DNA of 64,000 bases from Buttiauxella gaviniae (GTDB taxonomy: Bacteria > Pseudomonadota > Gammaproteobacteria > Enterobacterales > Enterobacteriaceae): contig NZ_JBFMVT010000002.1 of assembly GCF_040786275.1 (NCBI RefSeq), forward strand, positions 1,054,001 through 1,118,000. The letters run 5' to 3'. Below are positions 56,592-64,000 of the stretch, piece after piece. Every line of letters begins with the position of its first letter. Positions within the stretch are counted from its first letter, which is position 1. The notes below the pieces were generated by a model that did not search any database, was not told where the DNA came from, and saw only the letters and a list, made by a program, of their open reading frames with translations. The position numbers and the translations under genes are program-made.

Positions 56592-57907
56592 GACTGACGT
56601 GCCGCCGCCATAAGGGCTTCGATGTCGTCTGCCGATTTCACTACGCTGGCGGTCAGATTTTCGTTGCCGTCTGCGGTAATGAGAATATCGTCTTCGATAC
56701 GAATGCCGATGCCGCGGTACTCAGCGGGGACATCTGCATCTGGCGAAATATACAGACCCGGCTCAACGGTGATAACCATGCCAGGTTCAAGCAGACGTGA
56801 ACGATCCTGGCCGTAAACGCCAACATCATGCACATCGAGCCCCAGCCAGTGGCTTAGGCCGTGCATAAAGAACGGGCGATGGGCGTTTTCAGCAATTAAT
56901 TTATCCACTTCGCCATTGAGAATGCCGAGCTTCACCAGCCCCGTCACCATGATGCGCACCACTTCTCCGGTCACGGCCTGCATGGAGGTTCCCGGACGGT
57001 AAAGTTTAAGTGCGGTTTCCAGTGATTCGAGCACGATGTCGTAAATCGCCCGCTGCGGCGCGGTAAATTTGCCGCTCACCGGGAAGGTGCGGGTGATGTC
57101 ACCGGCATAGCCTTTGTATTCACAACCGGCGTCGATTAACACCAAATCGCCGTCGCGCATTTGGCTCTCGTTTTCGGTGTAATGCAAAATGCAGCCGTTT
57201 TCGCCGCTGCCCACAATCGTGTTGTACGACGGAAAGCGTGCGCCGTGGCGGTTAAATTCATGAAGAATTTCGCCTTCTAGCTGGTATTCATACATGCCAG
57301 GGCGGCATTTTTCCATCGCTCGGGTATGCGCCAGGGCCGTGATTTCCCCCGCGCGACGCAAAGCGGCTATCTCTTCTTCAGATTTAAACACCCGCAGTTC
57401 ATGTACCCACGGACGCCAGTCGGTCAGTGTTGATGGAGCCGTTAGATTCTGGCGCGAACCATTGCGTAATTTTTCGAGTGCGGCAAAAACAATGCTATCG
57501 GCATAGTCGTATGCGCCCTGCGCGTGGTACACCACATCAAGCCCATTGAGTAACTGATGAAGCTGCTGGCCGATCTCAGAGAACGCCAGCGCTCGGTCAA
57601 CGCCTAATTTTTCAGGAGCGGCTTCCTGCCCAAGACGGCGACCAAACCAGATTTCAGCGGTTTTATCGCGCAGGCGATTAAACAAAACGCTGTGATTGTG
57701 GGTTTCGTCGCTTTTAATCAGAACCAGTACGGCTTCCGGTTCGTTAAAACCGGTGAAATACCAGAAATCGCTGTTCTGCCGATACGGGTATTCGCTGTCT
57801 GCACTTCGTGTTACCTCGGGAGCGGCAAAGATGAGCGCGGCGCTTGCCGGAGCCATTTTGGCCAGTAACGCCTGACGGCGCCGGAGAAATTCGTGCTGAT
57901 TCATCAC
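56588..57907 (-). CDS. pepP: Xaa-Pro aminopeptidase (aminopeptidase P II)
   Basis: Protein of 439 aa (E. coli 441). M24 pita-bread metallopeptidase: DGDLVLIDAGCEYKGYAGDI with two metal Asp, MHGLSHWLGLDVHDVG, and the late metal Glu residues in TVEPGLYI and GIGIRIEDDI. It removes N-terminal residues preceding proline. It overlaps ubiH by 4 bases; ygfB precedes it by 21 bp. Confidence 0.97.
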   Translation of the reverse strand: MMNQHEFLRRRQALLAKMAPASAALIFAAPEVTRSADSEYPYRQNSDFWYFTGFNEPEAVLVLIKSDETHNHSVLFNRLRDKTAEIWFGRRLGQEAAPEKLGVDRALAFSEIGQQLHQLLNGLDVVYHAQGAYDYADSIVFAALEKLRNGSRQNLTAPSTLTDWRPWVHELRVFKSEEEIAALRRAGEITALAHTRAMEKCRPGMYEYQLEGEILHEFNRHGARFPSYNTIVGSGENGCILHYTENESQMRDGDLVLIDAGCEYKGYAGDITRTFPVSGKFTAPQRAIYDIVLESLETALKLYRPGTSMQAVTGEVVRIMVTGLVKLGILNGEVDKLIAENAHRPFFMHGLSHWLGLDVHDVGVYGQDRSRLLEPGMVITVEPGLYISPDADVPAEYRGIGIRIEDDILITADGNENLTASVVKSADDIEALMAAARQS

Positions 57908-57928
57908 ACCTCCTGGGGCTTATTATTT

Positions 57929-58507
57929 TTAGTGTAGTGTTGGCTTCTGCACTTCTGGTGCGGTCGGAACCGGACGCGTAAAGGTGTCGTGGCACAGCAA
58001 CGCCGCCACGCGCACGTACTCGACGATCTCTTCGAGCGACATTTCCAGCTCTTCTTGATCTTCGTCTTCGTCGTAGCCCAGTTGCGCAATGTTACGCAAA
58101 TCGTCGATAGCTTCACCGGTTTCACCCGGGACTTTATCGAGTTTCGGCTGCGTTACGCCCAGGCCAAGCAGGAAGTGGTTTACCCAGCCCGCTAATGCAT
58201 CGGCACGATCAAACACCGAAACATCGTCGCCATCCGGCAGATAAAGCTGGAACATAAAGCCGTCGTCTTCGAGGGTATCACCGGTCGCACCGTGCATTTG
58301 GCGCAGCGTGTCCGCAAGATTTTGGCTAAAGGCCAACCCTTCGTTAGTCAGGTCGTGTAGCAACGGTTGCCAACTGGTGTCTTTGTTGCCACCACACAGC
58401 ATACCGCTGATTAAGCCGTGCATTTCTGCGGGCGTCAGGCCCACACCCTGTTGGTTCAATAGTTGGCCGACTAAGTCGTAGTCAGGCATCGTGTTCTGTA
58501 TAGACAT
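57929..58507 (-). CDS. ygfB: UPF0149 family protein YgfB
   Basis: Protein of 192 aa, as E. coli YgfB, from ATG 58507 ([20 protein letters not shown]). Conserved blocks are [36 protein letters not shown] and a long acidic run ([19 protein letters not shown]). Biochemical function is not known for enterics. It heads the ygfB-pepP-ubiH-ubiI unit and diverges from zapA. Confidence 0.95.
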   Translation of the reverse strand: MSIQNTMPDYDLVGQLLNQQGVGLTPAEMHGLISGMLCGGNKDTSWQPLLHDLTNEGLAFSQNLADTLRQMHGATGDTLEDDGFMFQLYLPDGDDVSVFDRADALAGWVNHFLLGLGVTQPKLDKVPGETGEAIDDLRNIAQLGYDEDEDQEELEMSLEEIVEYVRVAALLCHDTFTRPVPTAPEVQKPTLH

Positions 58508-58675
58508 GCGCATTCGCCATCGTTGGCAGGGAGAGTTCATGTTATGCTACCACCAGGGACCCCAAGGCACCAGAAAAGGGCTTGTATCTTCATTTTGGGA
58601 TAGCTATAGTGACGCCCCTTTCGTAACCTGGCACAGGTTAGCGGGAGGCTGGCGAGTTAACAGCAGGAAGGTGGC

Positions 58676-59005
58676 ATGTCTGCACAACCAGTCGATATCC
58701 AAATTTTCGGTCGTTCATTGCGCGTGAATTGCCCGCCTGAACAACAGGATGCACTGAATCTTGCGGCGGAAGAGCTCAATCAGCGGTTGCAAGATTTAAA
58801 AGTTCGCACTAGAGTCACAAATACTGAGCAGCTAGTTTTCATCGCAGCATTGAACATTTGTTATGAGCTGGCTCAGGAAAAATCGAAAACCCGCGACTAC
58901 GCAGCCAATATGGAAGAGCGTATTCGGATGTTACAGCAGACCATCGAACAAGCGTTGCTTGAGCAAGGTCGCATAACAGAAAGACAGGGTCCAAATTTTG
59001 AATAA
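58676..59005 (+). CDS. zapA: Cell division protein ZapA
   Basis: Protein of 109 aa, the E. coli length and nearly the same sequence: an N-terminal globular part ([20 protein letters not shown]) and a C-terminal coiled coil ([20 protein letters not shown]). It cross-links FtsZ filaments at the division ring with ZapB. A GGAAGG ribosome site precedes the ATG. It lies 41 bp upstream of 6S RNA. Confidence 0.97.
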   Translation: MSAQPVDIQIFGRSLRVNCPPEQQDALNLAAEELNQRLQDLKVRTRVTNTEQLVFIAALNICYELAQEKSKTRDYAANMEERIRMLQQTIEQALLEQGRITERQGPNFE

Positions 59006-59046
59006 CACTTCACTGTTACCTATGGTAGAGTAACTTTGAAGAACAA

Positions 59047-59230
59047 ATTTCTCTGAGATGTTTGCATGCGGGCCAGTCCCCTGAGCCGATATTTCATACC
59101 ACAAGAATGTGGTGCTCCAGATTCTGTGAGCATGCTCGGTCCGTCCGAGAAGCCTGATGATTCTGACGCTACATTCACCTTGAACCAAGGGTTCAAGGGT
59201 TACAGCCTGCGGCGGCATCTCGGAGATTCC
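59047..59230 (+). ncRNA. ssrS: 6S RNA
   Basis: The 184-nt segment starts ATTTCTCTGAGATG and ends CATCTCGGAGATTCC, which pair as the closing stem. Internal blocks match E. coli 6S: GGGCCAGTCCCCTGAGCCG, ACCACAAGAATGTGG, GAGCATGCTCGGTCCGTCCG, AGAAGCC, CCTTGAACCAAGGGTTCAAG and GGTTACAGCCTGCGGCGGC. It folds into a long open-complex mimic that binds sigma70 RNA polymerase in stationary phase. Synteny zapA-ssrS-fau supports it. Confidence 0.98.
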
Positions 59231-59255
59231 CTCTTTCTACCAAGTAGTCATCATC

Positions 59256-59852
59256 ATGACGAAAATGCAGTTAATCCCATCGCTTCGACAAGAAATCCGA
59301 CAGCACATTCGGCAACGACGCCGGACACTCACGCCAACAGAACAACAGCACTTTGCGGAATCAGCCGCTGCGCGCATGCTTGCTTACGAACCCGTAATGA
59401 AGGCGGCGACGGTTGCTACGTTTCTGTCATTTGATGGCGAGCTGGATACCACGCCGTTAATTCGTGCGTTGTGGCAGGCAGGCAAAACCGTTTATTTACC
59501 GGTTCTTCACCCATTCAGCAAAGGCAATTTGCTGTTTCTTCGTTATGCCAAAAACAGCCATCTGGTGATGAATCGTCTGAAAATTCTTGAGCCCAAGCTG
59601 GATGTCCGCGACGTATTGCCGCTAAATAAACTCGATGTGCTTATCACGCCCTTAGTGGCATTTGATGAGCAGGGGCAACGGCTGGGAATGGGGGGCGGTT
59701 TTTACGATCGCACATTGCAGAACTGGCAGCAGCACGGTGTTTGGCCGGTTGGGCTGGCACATGATTGCCAGCGCGTTCAGGCATTACCGACTGAAGAGTG
59801 GGATATCCCCTTGCCCGCAGTGGTAACGCCATCACGAATCTGGCAGTGGTAG
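59256..59852 (+). CDS. fau: 5-formyltetrahydrofolate cyclo-ligase (Fau/YgfA)
   Basis: Protein of 198 aa (E. coli 182-200 depending on start). Motifs are IRQRRRTLTPTEQQ, VATFLSFDGELDTTPLI, YLPVLHPF and LGMGGGFYDRTLQNW (ATP-binding glycine loop). It converts 5-formyl-THF to methenyl-THF, linking it to the one-carbon pathway fed by gcvTHP. It is cotranscribed with 6S RNA in E. coli, with 25 bp between them here. Confidence 0.96.
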   Translation: MTKMQLIPSLRQEIRQHIRQRRRTLTPTEQQHFAESAAARMLAYEPVMKAATVATFLSFDGELDTTPLIRALWQAGKTVYLPVLHPFSKGNLLFLRYAKNSHLVMNRLKILEPKLDVRDVLPLNKLDVLITPLVAFDEQGQRLGMGGGFYDRTLQNWQQHGVWPVGLAHDCQRVQALPTEEWDIPLPAVVTPSRIWQW

Positions 59853-59854
59853 CC

Positions 59855-60478
59855 TTACGCTGTAGGCAATCGCAGTAGCTGCTTCGTATGCCAATACTGC
59901 AGGAGCAAAACGGTGGTCAGCGCCCCCAGCAGTGCGCAAAACATATCGGATTGCGTATCCCACATGTCGCCCTGGGTTCCAAGAAATTCATCCGCACCCT
60001 GCCCAAGCGCCAGCGCTGCCGCCCATTCAATGAGTTCGTACAGAGCGCTGATAGCCAGTGCGACACAACAGACCAGAAATGCGACCATTTTACGCCCGCG
60101 AATATAACTTCCGCGAATCAGTATTTCCCGCGCAGCAAGTGCAGGCACTAATCCCTGGAAAAAATGGCCCAATTTGTCATAAGGGTTACGGCTCAAACCA
60201 AACCACTCCTGCACATCAAAACCGATCGGCACTTTAGCGTAGGTATACAAACCGCCGACCATCAAAATAATCGCATGCAGGAAAATCAAAAAATAGAGCA
60301 GTGGCGTGAGCGGGTAGCGCGACCGGGTGGCTAATAGCAGGGGAACAATAATAATGACCGGCGTCACTTCCATCAGCCAGGTCATGCGGTCTGCGGTACT
60401 AAAACCGGTATAGATAAGGATCATCAGGAGTATAAACGCACCGAATTTCACGAATGCGCTGGAAAACGTCGTTGTCAT
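59855..60478 (-). CDS. YjdF-family (DUF2238) membrane protein
   Basis: Protein of 207 aa from ATG 60478 (MTTTFSSAFVKFGAF), close to E. coli YjdF (209 aa). About six helices and the family signature NPYDKLGHFFQGLVPALAAREI plus GTQGDMWDTQSDMFCALLGA (given in two overlapping stretches of the protein). Function is unknown. In K-12 yjdF is at another locus, and fau and serA are neighbours, so this is an insertion or a retained paralogue. It converges with fau, with 2 bp between stop codons. Confidence 0.85.
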   Translation of the reverse strand: MTTTFSSAFVKFGAFILLMILIYTGFSTADRMTWLMEVTPVIIIVPLLLATRSRYPLTPLLYFLIFLHAIILMVGGLYTYAKVPIGFDVQEWFGLSRNPYDKLGHFFQGLVPALAAREILIRGSYIRGRKMVAFLVCCVALAISALYELIEWAAALALGQGADEFLGTQGDMWDTQSDMFCALLGALTTVLLLQYWHTKQLLRLPTA

Positions 60479-60594
60479 AGGGCTTCGCCGGAAAGCTAAA
60501 AGCCTAACTATCAGCCGGATAGGCCAGAAATACAACTTAGGAAAGGGATGAAATCGTAGCGCGGGGAGCCTTGGCTCGCTCCCCGGCGTAGAGA

Positions 60595-61833
60595 TTAGTA
60601 AAGCAAACGAGCGCGGATGGTACCCGGAATCGCTTTCATCGATTTCAGCGCGGCTTCGGCAACATCTTCCTCAGCATCGACATCAATTACTACGTAACCC
60701 ATTTTCGGGGTCGTTTGCAGGTACTGTGCGGCAATGTTGATGCCCTGGTCTGCAAAAATCTGGTTCAGTGCGGTCAAAATACCCGGGCGGTTTTCGTGAA
60801 TGTGCAGTAAACGGCTGGTGCTACCGCCGTGCAACGGCAGGGAAACCTCAGGGAAATTCACCGCAGATAATGTTGAACCGTTATCGGAATATTTCGCCAG
60901 CTTGCCTGCGACTTCCAGGCCGATATTTTCCTGCGCTTCCTGAGTCGAACCGCCGATGTGTGGCGTCAAAATAACGTTATCAAACTCGCACAGCGGAGAA
61001 GTGAACGGATCGCTGTTGGTTGCAGGTTCTGTCGGGAAGACGTCGATTGCCGCCCCCGCCAGATGTTTACGCGCCAGCGCATCACACAGCGCAGGAATAT
61101 CGACCACCGTGCCACGGGCGCAGTTGATCAACAGCGAGCCTGGTTTCATCAGTGCCAGTTCATTTGCACCGATCATGTTCTTGGTAGAAGCATTCTCAGG
61201 CACATGCAGGCTGATAACGTCGCTCATGTTAAGGAGGTCAGAAAGATGCTGAACCTGAGTTGCATTGCCCAGCGTCAGTTTGTTCTCGATATCGTAGAAG
61301 TAAACGTGCATCCCCAGCGCTTCAGCCAGAATCCCCAACTGCGTCCCGATATGGCCGTAGCCAATAATACCGAGCTTTTTACCGCGCGCTTCATACGAAC
61401 CGACAGCCAGTTTATTCCACACGCCACGGTGTGCTTTCGCGTTAGCTTCAGGTACGCCGCGCAGCAGCAGCAGCAGTTGACCAATGACCAATTCAGCAAC
61501 GGAGCGCGTGTTAGAGAACGGAGCATTAAACACGGGCACGCCACGTTTTGCCGCAGCATCCAGGTCAACCTGGTTAGTGCCGATGCAGAAACAGCCCACG
61601 GCCACCAGCTTTTCAGCCGCCGACAGAATATCTTCAGTTAGGTTAGTGCGGGAACGCAGACCGATGAAATGCGCATCACGGATCGACTCTTTCAAAGCAT
61701 CGCTATCCAGCGCGCCTTTATGGTATTCGATGTTGGTATAGCCTGCTGCGCGAAGGTTATCCACGGCTTTCTGGTGTACGCCTTCCACCAGCAGGAATTT
61801 AATTTTGTCTTTATCCAGTGATACTTTTGCCAT
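60595..61833 (-). CDS. serA: D-3-phosphoglycerate dehydrogenase
   Basis: Protein of 412 aa (E. coli 410). NAD-binding Rossmann loop GIIGYGHIGTQLGILAEALG, catalytic Arg in NCARGTVVD, Glu in VFPTEPAT and His in ILTPHIGGSTQEA, and a C-terminal ACT domain (IHENRPGILTALNQIF) for serine feedback inhibition. First step of serine synthesis. Its promoter lies in the 280-bp spacer to rpiA. Confidence 0.98.
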   Translation of the reverse strand: MAKVSLDKDKIKFLLVEGVHQKAVDNLRAAGYTNIEYHKGALDSDALKESIRDAHFIGLRSRTNLTEDILSAAEKLVAVGCFCIGTNQVDLDAAAKRGVPVFNAPFSNTRSVAELVIGQLLLLLRGVPEANAKAHRGVWNKLAVGSYEARGKKLGIIGYGHIGTQLGILAEALGMHVYFYDIENKLTLGNATQVQHLSDLLNMSDVISLHVPENASTKNMIGANELALMKPGSLLINCARGTVVDIPALCDALARKHLAGAAIDVFPTEPATNSDPFTSPLCEFDNVILTPHIGGSTQEAQENIGLEVAGKLAKYSDNGSTLSAVNFPEVSLPLHGGSTSRLLHIHENRPGILTALNQIFADQGINIAAQYLQTTPKMGYVVIDVDAEEDVAEAALKSMKAIPGTIRARLLY

Positions 61834-62115
61834 TTCCCGACCCTATTTTTTAGAACTGATGTTGTGCTGTGTGATAAGACACCCTTCTGCCAAAATATCA
61901 AAAAATACGGGCGGGGCAATATAAACGATTGCGCGGTCAACTTATTGAAAAAGGAATAAGCGGCGGCAGGCAGCATAAAATGCCAGGGAGAGGAGAAAAG
62001 CAGGAATGAAAAATAGGCGCTGGTTAAGAATGTGACATATGTCACCAAATTTGCCGTTAGATTATTTTGTCATTTTTTATTCATTATTTGGGGCGCATGA
62101 CACGCCCCGGTCAGA

Positions 62116-62775
62116 TCATTTCACTATGGTTTTCACACCATCGGCGGTTCCAATCAACGCCACATCCGCACCACGGTTAGCAAACAAACCAACCGTCACC
62201 ACGCCTGGCAGGCCGTTGATAGCATTTTCCAGCGCGATAGGATCGATAATGCTCAGGCCATAAACATCCAGAATGATGTTGCCGTTATCAGTCACCACGC
62301 CCTGGCGGTATTCCGGGCGGCCGCCCAGTTTGACCAGTTCACGCGCCACACAGCTACGCGCCATTGGAATCACTTCCACCGGCAGAGGGAAATTACCCAG
62401 GACACCGACCTGTTTGGATGCGTCGGCGATACAAATAAATTTGTCCGCGACAGACGCGATGATCTTCTCGCGCGTCAACGCAGCACCGCCGCCTTTGATC
62501 ATCTGCATCTGGCCGTTGATCTCATCGGCACCATCCACGTAGATCCCAAGAGAATCAACTTCGTTAAGATCGTAAACGGTGATCCCAAGGCTTTTCAGTT
62601 TTGCGGTGGAAGCGTCGGAGCTAGAAACGGCACCATCAATTTGATGTTTGATCGTTCCGAGGGCATCAATGAAGTGTGCGGCGGTAGAGCCGGTGCCTAC
62701 GCCCACGATGGTGCCCGGCTGCACGTATTGTAGTGCTGCCCAGCCGACTGCTTTTTTCAGTTCATCCTGCGTCAT
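62116..62775 (-). CDS. rpiA: Ribose-5-phosphate isomerase A
   Basis: Protein of 219 aa, the E. coli length, from ATG 62775 ([20 protein letters not shown]). Motifs are [28 protein letters not shown] and [14 protein letters not shown] (catalytic Asp, Glu, Lys). It interconverts ribose-5-P and ribulose-5-P. It diverges from argP; in E. coli its expression can respond to ArgP. Confidence 0.98.
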   Translation of the reverse strand: MTQDELKKAVGWAALQYVQPGTIVGVGTGSTAAHFIDALGTIKHQIDGAVSSSDASTAKLKSLGITVYDLNEVDSLGIYVDGADEINGQMQMIKGGGAALTREKIIASVADKFICIADASKQVGVLGNFPLPVEVIPMARSCVARELVKLGGRPEYRQGVVTDNGNIILDVYGLSIIDPIALENAINGLPGVVTVGLFANRGADVALIGTADGVKTIVK

Positions 62776-62941
62776 GGTTATTTGCCTGTGCTGTGAAAAC
62801 TGACGCGCATTATAGTGCATGCTTAATAAGAAAGTCCTCGCCAATGGCCGCACTCATCCGATCTTTATGGATTCAGTCTGGATTGGCTGCAAATTTATGT
62901 CATAGTGCTGACATAACTAAAACAGGAGTTAGCTAATAACA

Positions 62942-63841
62942 ATGAAACGCCCGGACTATAGAACGCTACAGGCGCTGGATGCAGTGATTCGTGAACGAGG
63001 ATTTGAACGCGCGGCACAAAAGCTCTGCATTACTCAATCAGCGGTTTCACAGCGTATCAAGCAACTGGAAAATATGTTCGGCCAGCCATTGTTAGTGCGC
63101 ACGGTTCCCCCTCGTCCTACCGAGCAAGGCCAAAAACTTCTCGCGTTATTACGCCAGGTTGAATTGCTTGAAGAAGAGTGGCTGGGTGACGAACAAACCG
63201 GTTCTACGCCGCTGCTATTGTCGCTCGCGGTGAACGCCGACAGTCTGGCAACCTGGCTGTTGCCCGCGCTGGCGCCTGTTCTTGCCGACTCCCCTATTCG
63301 TCTCAATCTTCAGGTTGAAGATGAAACCCGTACCCAGGAACGCCTGCGCCGCGGTGAAGTAGTCGGCGCGGTTTCTATTCAGCCACAGCCGCTGCCAAGT
63401 TGCCTGGTCGACAGGCTCGGCGCGCTGGATTATCTGTTTGTCGGTTCGAAAGATTTTGCGGCGCGTTATTTTCCTAACGGTGTGACGCGCTCGGCTCTGC
63501 TAAAAGCCCCTGCCGTGGCGTTTGACCATCTCGACGATATGCACCAGGCGTTTTTACAACAGAATTTCGATTTGTCGCCGGGCAGCGTGCCATGCCATAT
63601 CGTTAACTCGTCAGAAGCCTTCGTGCAACTGGCGCGTCAGGGCACCACCTGCTGCATGATCCCGCATTTGCAGATTGAAAGAGAGCTCAATAGCGGCGAG
63701 TTAATCGACCTGACGCCGGGCCTGATGCAGCGGCGTATGCTTTATTGGCATCGCTTTGCACCAGAAAGCCGCATGATGCGTAATGTGACCGATGCGTTGT
63801 TGGAATATGGGCATCGTGTCCTGCGCCAGGACGCTGAATAG
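62942..63841 (+). CDS. argP: LysR-type regulator ArgP (IciA)
   Basis: Protein of 299 aa (E. coli 297). The N-terminal winged HTH ([20 protein letters not shown]) and the periplasmic-binding-like effector domain are typical of LysR proteins. ArgP activates argO, dapB, lysC and others in response to arginine and lysine. A GGAG ribosome site precedes the ATG, and a strong terminator follows the stop. Confidence 0.97.
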   Translation: MKRPDYRTLQALDAVIRERGFERAAQKLCITQSAVSQRIKQLENMFGQPLLVRTVPPRPTEQGQKLLALLRQVELLEEEWLGDEQTGSTPLLLSLAVNADSLATWLLPALAPVLADSPIRLNLQVEDETRTQERLRRGEVVGAVSIQPQPLPSCLVDRLGALDYLFVGSKDFAARYFPNGVTRSALLKAPAVAFDHLDDMHQAFLQQNFDLSPGSVPCHIVNSSEAFVQLARQGTTCCMIPHLQIERELNSGELIDLTPGLMQRRMLYWHRFAPESRMMRNVTDALLEYGHRVLRQDAE

Positions 63842-63843
63842 AA

Positions 63844-63873
63844 AAAGGCCGCTAATTTAGCGGCCTTTTTTTT
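63844..63873 (+). terminator. Rho-independent terminator of argP
   Basis: AAAGGCCGCTAA and TTAGCGGCCTTT form the stem, followed directly by a run of T. Confidence 0.92.
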
Positions 63874-63904
63874 GTCGGATGACGCTAACGCTTATCCGAC
63901 CTAC
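63874..63904. repeat. REP-like palindrome (GTCGGATGACGC type)
   Basis: GTCGGATGACGC and GCTTATCCGACCTAC form the arms. It is immediately downstream of the argP terminator and paired with a related element at 63918-63948. Confidence 0.75.
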
Positions 63905-63917
63905 ATTTTACGGTTTT

Positions 63918-63948
63918 GTAGGGTGGATAAGCGCAAGCGCCATCCACC
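63918..63948. repeat. REP-like palindrome, inverted orientation
   Basis: GTAGGGTGGATAAGCGC and GCGCCATCCACC form the arms. It is the reverse complement of the type seen at 18744 and 52160. With the neighbour at 63874 it makes a two-unit cluster. Confidence 0.75.
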
Positions 63949-63951
63949 ATT

Positions 63952-64000
63952 TTATTGAGCAGGCTGCTCGCTCTTAGCGCGTTCCAACTCAAACACTACA
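63952..64000 (-). CDS. yggE: YggE (SIMPL-domain protein), C-terminal end only
   Basis: The leftward frame ending in TAA at 63952-63954 codes for VVFELERAKSEQPAQ. The C-terminus of E. coli YggE reads VVFQLEPVDQQPAKTPAAQ, and yggE follows argP in E. coli. Only 15 codons are in the window. Confidence 0.75.
   Translation of the reverse strand, partial: VVFELERAKSEQPAQ

Noticed and set aside
62080-62115. GGGGCGCATGACACGCCCC hairpin after rpiA as a terminator
   Set aside because: On the rpiA strand it is followed by A-rich, not T-rich, sequence, so a rho-independent terminator is not supported.

Overview
The window is a stretch of an Enterobacteriaceae chromosome. Its right two thirds follow the Escherichia coli K-12 gene order around min 65 (glyU, ygeR, prfB-lysS, recJ, dsbC, xerD, fldB, ygfX-sdhE, ygfZ, yqfA, bglA, ygfF, gcvTHP, ubiI-ubiH-pepP-ygfB, zapA-ssrS-fau, serA, rpiA, argP, yggE). 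The proteins closely resemble those of E. coli but are not identical, and several inserted genes are absent from K-12 at this site. Genus cannot be fixed from the sequence; an Enterobacter/Buttiauxella/Kluyvera-type enteric would fit.

Left part (1-18.7 kb): the N-terminal 4,434 residues of a giant LapA/BapA-type adhesin run leftward off the window. It has an N-terminal retention module, a TAAG site of the kind cut by LapG-type proteases, and about 38 Ig-like repeats. Divergent from it is its likely type I secretion system: a TolC-like outer membrane protein, an ABC transporter with a degenerate C39 domain, and an HlyD-like adaptor. The repeats carry nested higher-order structure.

Middle accessory part (18.9-33.1 kb): an IprA/Crp-like regulator, a small membrane protein, a CadC-like membrane regulator overlapping a FidL-like partner, and three membrane c-di-GMP enzymes in a row (PTS-EIIC/EAL fusion, MHYT-GGDEF, PdeF-like MASE-EAL). 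Then come a BrnQ-like carrier, an orphan arsC behind a remnant of arsB, tRNA-Gly(CCC), and a PepT-like peptidase overlapping an MFS carrier. This is the variable zone beside glyU. An inference is that the c-di-GMP enzymes help control adhesin production or surface retention, but no lapD/lapG genes are seen in the window.

Right part (33.2-64 kb): conserved housekeeping operons. They cover envelope (ygeR/actS), translation (prfB with its programmed +1 frameshift, lysS), recombination (recJ, xerD), periplasmic disulfide isomerisation (dsbC), succinate dehydrogenase flavinylation (sdhE), Fe-S repair (ygfZ), beta-glucoside use (an RpiR-type regulator with a strong palindrome before bglA), glycine cleavage, ubiquinone hydroxylation, 6S RNA with fau, serine synthesis and ribose-5-phosphate isomerase. 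Insertions relative to K-12 include a two-component system between bglA and ygfF and a YjdF-family gene between fau and serA. Short interspersed repeats (REP-like palindromes and one ERIC element) are scattered in the spacers.
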